64,000 nucleotides of DNA from Novosphingobium lentum NBRC 107847 (GTDB lineage Bacteria > Pseudomonadota > Alphaproteobacteria > Sphingomonadales > Sphingomonadaceae): assembly GCF_001590965.1 (NCBI RefSeq), contig NZ_BCTW01000002.1:62001-126000 (forward strand), in the 5' to 3' direction. Both the position numbers and the translations under genes were made by a program. Below the pieces are notes generated by a model, which was not told the origin of the DNA, ran no database searches, and saw only the letters and a program-made list of their open reading frames with translations. Position 1 is the stretch's first letter, and the number at the start of each line of letters is the position of its first letter. This document shows positions 60,912-64,000 of the stretch, in pieces.

Positions 60912-62354
60912 TTAACCGGCGAAGCGCGAATCGTCAACCGTTAGCGGGGTCAAGGTCACCTGCAGCCCGTCCTTGGGCTTGGGGATCGGCCAGGCTTGCC
61001 ACGCCGGCTCATAGCCCGGCGCGATGCCGATGGCGTAGCGCGTCAGCAGGTGCGCCATCAGCACCTTGATCTGCATCGTCGCGAAATGGAGGCCGATGCA
61101 CATGTGCGCGCCGCCGCCGAACGGGATCCATGCGTATTTGTGACGCTTTGCCGCATTGTCGGGCGTGAAGCGCAGCGGGTCGAACACGTCCGGCTCGGGC
61201 CAGTAGCGCGGATCGGCATGCGTCGCCGCGCCGTTGATCGCCACCGGCGTGCCCGCCGGGATGCAGAAGCCCATGTAGGTGAAGTCGCGCAGCGCGCGGC
61301 GCGGGGTGGTCGGCACCGGCGGCACCATCCGCAGCGCTTCCTTGAATGCCATTTCGGTCAGCTCCATGCGGCCCAGATCGTCGTAGGCGAGCGGCCGGCC
61401 GGCTCCGCCGGTCACGGCCAGCGCCTCTGCCCGCAGCTTGTGCTGCCATTCGGGATGGCGCGCGAGCAGCCACACCAGCGAGGTGGCCGAACTGGTGATC
61501 GTGTCGTGCGCGGCCATCATCAGGAAGATCATGTGATCGACCACGCGCGATTCTTCGAGCAGCGCGCCGTCCTCGCGCGTGGCCAGCGCGAACTGGCTGA
61601 ACATGTCCTGCCCCGGCGCGTCGCGGCGCTGGCGCAGCAGCTTGGTGAAATAGGCGACCATCATCTTGCGGCCCGCCACACCCTTGCCCATCCGCGTGAA
61701 CGGCAGCGGCCGCCGCACCGCGCCGACCGAGGCCGCGACCATATCGACGAACGCCTTGTTGAGCGCGTCGGCCTCGGGCCCCAGCGGCAGACCGAGAAAG
61801 CTGGTCGCCGCGGTATCGAGCGTCAGCGCCTTGATCGCGGGGTAGAACCGCATCGCGGTCGGCGCGCCAGACGGCGCCCACCCGGTCAAGGCGGTGGCGA
61901 TCCCGGCGTTCAGCGTATCGGCATAGTGGCGCATCGCGTCGGGCTTGAACGCCACCGACAGCGCGCGGCGATCGACGCGGTGTGCCTCGAAATCGAGCAG
62001 CATCAGCCCGCGCGGAAACAGCAGGTTGAGCACCGGGCCCCAACCCTGTTCGGACGAAAACAGCTTGTCGCGATCGAACAGCACCAGTTCGTTCGCCTCC
62101 GCGCCCAGCAGCGTGACTTGCCGCCGACCGAACGTGCGGCTGCGGTGGACCGGGCCATACGTGCGCGCCATGCGGTTGCCGAAACCGGTGGGATCGGCCA
62201 GCACGCTGAGCGTCGTGCCGACCACCGGCCAGCCGTCCTCGCCCGGAATATGGTCGAGCGCAGCCTCGTCGCCCAGCCGCGTCCAGTGCGGGTTGGCGCG
62301 TTCGGTGTGGAGACGGGTGGCGTTTGCAGGTCGATCAGGGGCGAGGCTGGCCAT
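60912..62354 (-). CDS. Cytochrome P450
   Basis: 480 residues. The heme-ligand loop is PFGGGAHMCIGLHFATMQ with the axial cysteine. The K-helix ExxR is in FKEALRMVPPVPTTPRRA, and the I-helix oxygen-activating threonine lies in MMAAHDTITSSATSLVW. The overall pattern, with FDRDKLFSSEQGWGPVLNLL near the N-terminus and a proline-rich RYWPEPDVFDPLRF, resembles CYP51/CYP120-like sterol or retinoid-type P450s, but the substrate is unknown. GGGAG six bases upstream supports ATG 62354. Neither redox partner lies in this window. Confidence 0.93.
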   Translation of the reverse strand: MASLAPDRPANATRLHTERANPHWTRLGDEAALDHIPGEDGWPVVGTTLSVLADPTGFGNRMARTYGPVHRSRTFGRRQVTLLGAEANELVLFDRDKLFSSEQGWGPVLNLLFPRGLMLLDFEAHRVDRRALSVAFKPDAMRHYADTLNAGIATALTGWAPSGAPTAMRFYPAIKALTLDTAATSFLGLPLGPEADALNKAFVDMVAASVGAVRRPLPFTRMGKGVAGRKMMVAYFTKLLRQRRDAPGQDMFSQFALATREDGALLEESRVVDHMIFLMMAAHDTITSSATSLVWLLARHPEWQHKLRAEALAVTGGAGRPLAYDDLGRMELTEMAFKEALRMVPPVPTTPRRALRDFTYMGFCIPAGTPVAINGAATHADPRYWPEPDVFDPLRFTPDNAAKRHKYAWIPFGGGAHMCIGLHFATMQIKVLMAHLLTRYAIGIAPGYEPAWQAWPIPKPKDGLQVTLTPLTVDDSRFAG

Positions 62355-62426
62355 GGGACTCCCGGGTTGCTCTGCGGCTTACTTACCCTTGTGTAAGCAA
62401 CTGCGTGCGCCGACGCAATGGCCGCC

Positions 62427-63455
62427 TCAGATCCAGCCCGAAAGCTCGCGCCGCGCCAGCGATTCCAGCAAGTCCATCCCGGCCGCGCCATCGTTGAGGC
62501 AGGCGAGCGAGGCAAACTGCTCTCCGCCCGCGCCAAGAAACTGCTCGCGCCCACGGATGCTGAGCTCCTCGAGCGTTTCGAGGCAATCGGCGGAAAACCC
62601 CGGCGCGGCCAGCGCGATGCGCCGCGTGCCTTTGGCCGCCTCGGCCACCAGCACCGCGTCGGTCGCGGGTTCGAGCCACTTGGCCCGCCCGAAGCGCGAC
62701 TGGAACGCGGTGCCGACGCGCATGGCAGGATGCGTCACGGCAAACGCCTCGCCCAGCAGGCGCGCGGTCTTGCGGCAGTGGCAGTGGTACGGATCGCCCA
62801 GCGTCAGCGTGCGTTCGGGCATCCCGTGGAAGCTCAGCAGCAGCACCTCGGGCACGAAGTCCAGCGCCGCGACCTGCTGCGCCAGATCGGCGTGGAGCGC
62901 GCCGATATAGGCCGGATCGTCATGGTAGGGCGGCAGCGTGCGCAGTGCGGGCAGGCGGCGCTGGGTCTTGATCCAGTCGGCCAGCGCATCGAGCGCGCTG
63001 GCGGTCGTCGCGCCCGAATATTGCGGATAGAGCGGGGCGACGAGGATGCGTTCGCATCCCGCGGCCAGCAGCGCATCGAGCGCGCCCGCCATCGCGGGGC
63101 GGCCATAGCGCATCGCGTGGCGCACGATCGCCGCATCGCCCAGCCGGGCCTGCAGGGCGCGCGCCTGCAGCGCGGTAATCGCGGCCAGCGGTGAACCGTC
63201 CTCGCGCCAGACTTGCGCATAGGCGTGGGCGGATTTCTTGGGCCGGGTGTTGAGGATGATCCCGCGCAGGATCGGCTGCCAGGCGATCGCGGGGATTTCG
63301 ACGACGCGCTTGTCCGACAGGAATTGCAGCAGGTAGCGCTTCACTGCCTTCGGCTCGGGCGCGTCGGGGGTGCCGAGGTTGACCAGCAGCACCCCGACTT
63401 TGCCGGTGGCGACTTGCGGGTGGTCGGCCGGAACGTGCAAGGCAGGCGGTAGCAT
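62427..63455 (-). CDS. hemH: Ferrochelatase
   Basis: 342 residues. HemH inserts iron into protoporphyrin IX, the final step of heme synthesis. Family signatures are VGVLLVNLGTPDAPEPKAVK, LLLSFHGMPERTLTLGDPYH with the metal-binding histidine, and CHCRKTARLLGEAF. The N-terminal PAIAWQPILRGIILNTRPKK and the late APGFSADCLETLEELSIRGR are also typical. ATG 63455 immediately follows the TAG of the upstream molybdenum hydroxylase gene, so co-transcription is probable. The distant neighbour P450 is a heme user, but no functional link is shown. Confidence 0.96.
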   Translation of the reverse strand: MLPPALHVPADHPQVATGKVGVLLVNLGTPDAPEPKAVKRYLLQFLSDKRVVEIPAIAWQPILRGIILNTRPKKSAHAYAQVWREDGSPLAAITALQARALQARLGDAAIVRHAMRYGRPAMAGALDALLAAGCERILVAPLYPQYSGATTASALDALADWIKTQRRLPALRTLPPYHDDPAYIGALHADLAQQVAALDFVPEVLLLSFHGMPERTLTLGDPYHCHCRKTARLLGEAFAVTHPAMRVGTAFQSRFGRAKWLEPATDAVLVAEAAKGTRRIALAAPGFSADCLETLEELSIRGREQFLGAGGEQFASLACLNDGAAGMDLLESLARRELSGWI

Positions 63456-64000
63456 CTACAAACCTTCTGACAGCAGCGGCAGGCGGCGAAAACGCAGGCC
63501 GGTGGCGGAAAACAGCGCGTTGGCGATGGCCGGCGCCACCGCGACCACGCCCAGCTCGCCCGGATCGAACGGCGGCTCGGTGCTGTCGGCGAAAGCGATC
63601 TCGATCGTCGGGCAATCGGCGAGCAGCGGCAACCCCAGTTCGGACAAGCGCCCCGCCAATGGCAGGCCGCGTTCGTAGCCGGTCGCCCCGCCGATCGCCA
63701 TGGCCAGCCCGAACACCATGCCGCCCTCGATCTGCTGGCGCGCGATATCCATGTTCACGATCCGCCCGATGTCGACAAAGGCGCTGAGCTTGTCGACCTT
63801 GACCGCGCCTTCCTCGTTGCGCGCGGTGGCGACAACCGCGATGCGCCCCGACCGCTCGCCCAGGTCGATGCGGTGGCAGGCGATGCCCTGCCCCGACGCA
63901 TCGACGCCGCCGCCCCACGTCGCCAGCTTGGCCACGCCGCTGAGGCAGGCGACCAGCCGCGCATCGCCGCCGAGCATGCCGATGCGGAACGACAGCGGCT
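63456..64000 (-). CDS. Xanthine dehydrogenase/aldehyde oxidase-type molybdopterin-binding subunit, C-terminal part
   Basis: Partial: only about the last 180 residues lie in the window, and the frame is open to base 64000. The visible part resembles the C-terminus of the large subunit of isoquinoline 1-oxidoreductase (IorB)-type molybdenum hydroxylases. Recognisable runs are GRIAVVATARNEEGAVKVDK, SAFVDIGRIVNMDIARQQIE, GGMVFGLAMAIGGATGYERG and FDPGELGVVAVAPAIANALF with FSATGLRFRRLPL at the end. The active-site glutamate of the family is expected in the GELG-type motif. The substrate cannot be read. hemH begins at the base after its stop codon. Confidence 0.8.
   Translation of the reverse strand, partial: PLSFRIGMLGGDARLVACLSGVAKLATWGGGVDASGQGIACHRIDLGERSGRIAVVATARNEEGAVKVDKLSAFVDIGRIVNMDIARQQIEGGMVFGLAMAIGGATGYERGLPLAGRLSELGLPLLADCPTIEIAFADSTEPPFDPGELGVVAVAPAIANALFSATGLRFRRLPLLSEGL

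Overview
This window is GC-rich chromosomal DNA from an alphaproteobacterium, almost certainly a member of the Sphingomonadales (Sphingomonas/Novosphingobium type). The grounds are the gene set (rpsT beside dnaA, yebC-ruvC-ruvA-ruvB, UrcA-family protein, PEP-CTERM protein, secreted retropepsin-like protease, DUF1244, DUF2312, DUF2171, TldD, an IorB-like molybdenum hydroxylase) and very dense palindromic intergenic repeats. I see no tRNA, rRNA, CRISPR array, prophage or classical insertion sequence.

Layout. 1-5.3 kb: 5' end of ftsK, a ThiE/TenI-like protein, yggS, pyruvate kinase, two small conserved proteins and an SDR oxidoreductase. 5.3-9.4 kb: the yebC-ruvC-ruvA-ruvB repair cluster, split between ruvA and ruvB by a GIY-YIG nuclease gene inside an inverted-repeat pair, a duplicated piece of ruvB and a parDE toxin-antitoxin pair. 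9.6-20.6 kb: a Ser/Gly/Thr-rich PEP-CTERM protein, aconitase, an EamA transporter, two unrelated L,D-transpeptidases, two GNAT acetyltransferases, a retropepsin and ispG. 20.7-28.2 kb: a large exported CHAT protease-like protein, small unknowns, tldD and an ABC ATPase. 28.7-36.1 kb: nadB, nrdA and nrdB (separated by two small genes). 36.1-38.4 kb: an accessory patch with lower GC, holding a wHTH-HNH endonuclease, a Cys-rich protein, tandem palindromic elements and a second GIY-YIG gene. 38.4-46.9 kb: small envelope proteins, a nuclease, hydroxybutyryl-CoA dehydrogenase, cobalamin adenosyltransferase, GluQ-RS, an HNH protein and an MFS pump. 47-58.4 kb: nitronate monooxygenase, lysC, ubiG, nadR-pnuC, aroC, a dicarboxylate carrier, nth, dapB, a sirtuin, a MoeB/ThiF-like E1 enzyme and DUF983. 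58.5-64 kb: dnaA, rpsT, a cytochrome P450, hemH and the 3' end of a molybdenum hydroxylase.

How genes work together. RuvABC form the Holliday-junction resolvasome. NrdA/NrdB make dNTPs. NadB (de novo synthesis) and PnuC/NadR-like kinase (salvage) feed the NAD pool that the sirtuin consumes. LysC and DapB lie on the aspartate-diaminopimelate route, and AroC ends the shikimate pathway. The two L,D-transpeptidases act on peptidoglycan.

Most unusual features: (i) at least seven families of paired inverted repeats (REPIN-like) in intergenic DNA, one of which encloses a GIY-YIG nuclease gene, which suggests a nuclease-bearing long form with short non-coding relatives; (ii) the parDE/ruvB-fragment insertion, which leaves ruvB translationally coupled to a toxin gene; (iii) a CTG start for ruvC. 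All functional calls rest on recognition of protein families by eye; no database search was run.
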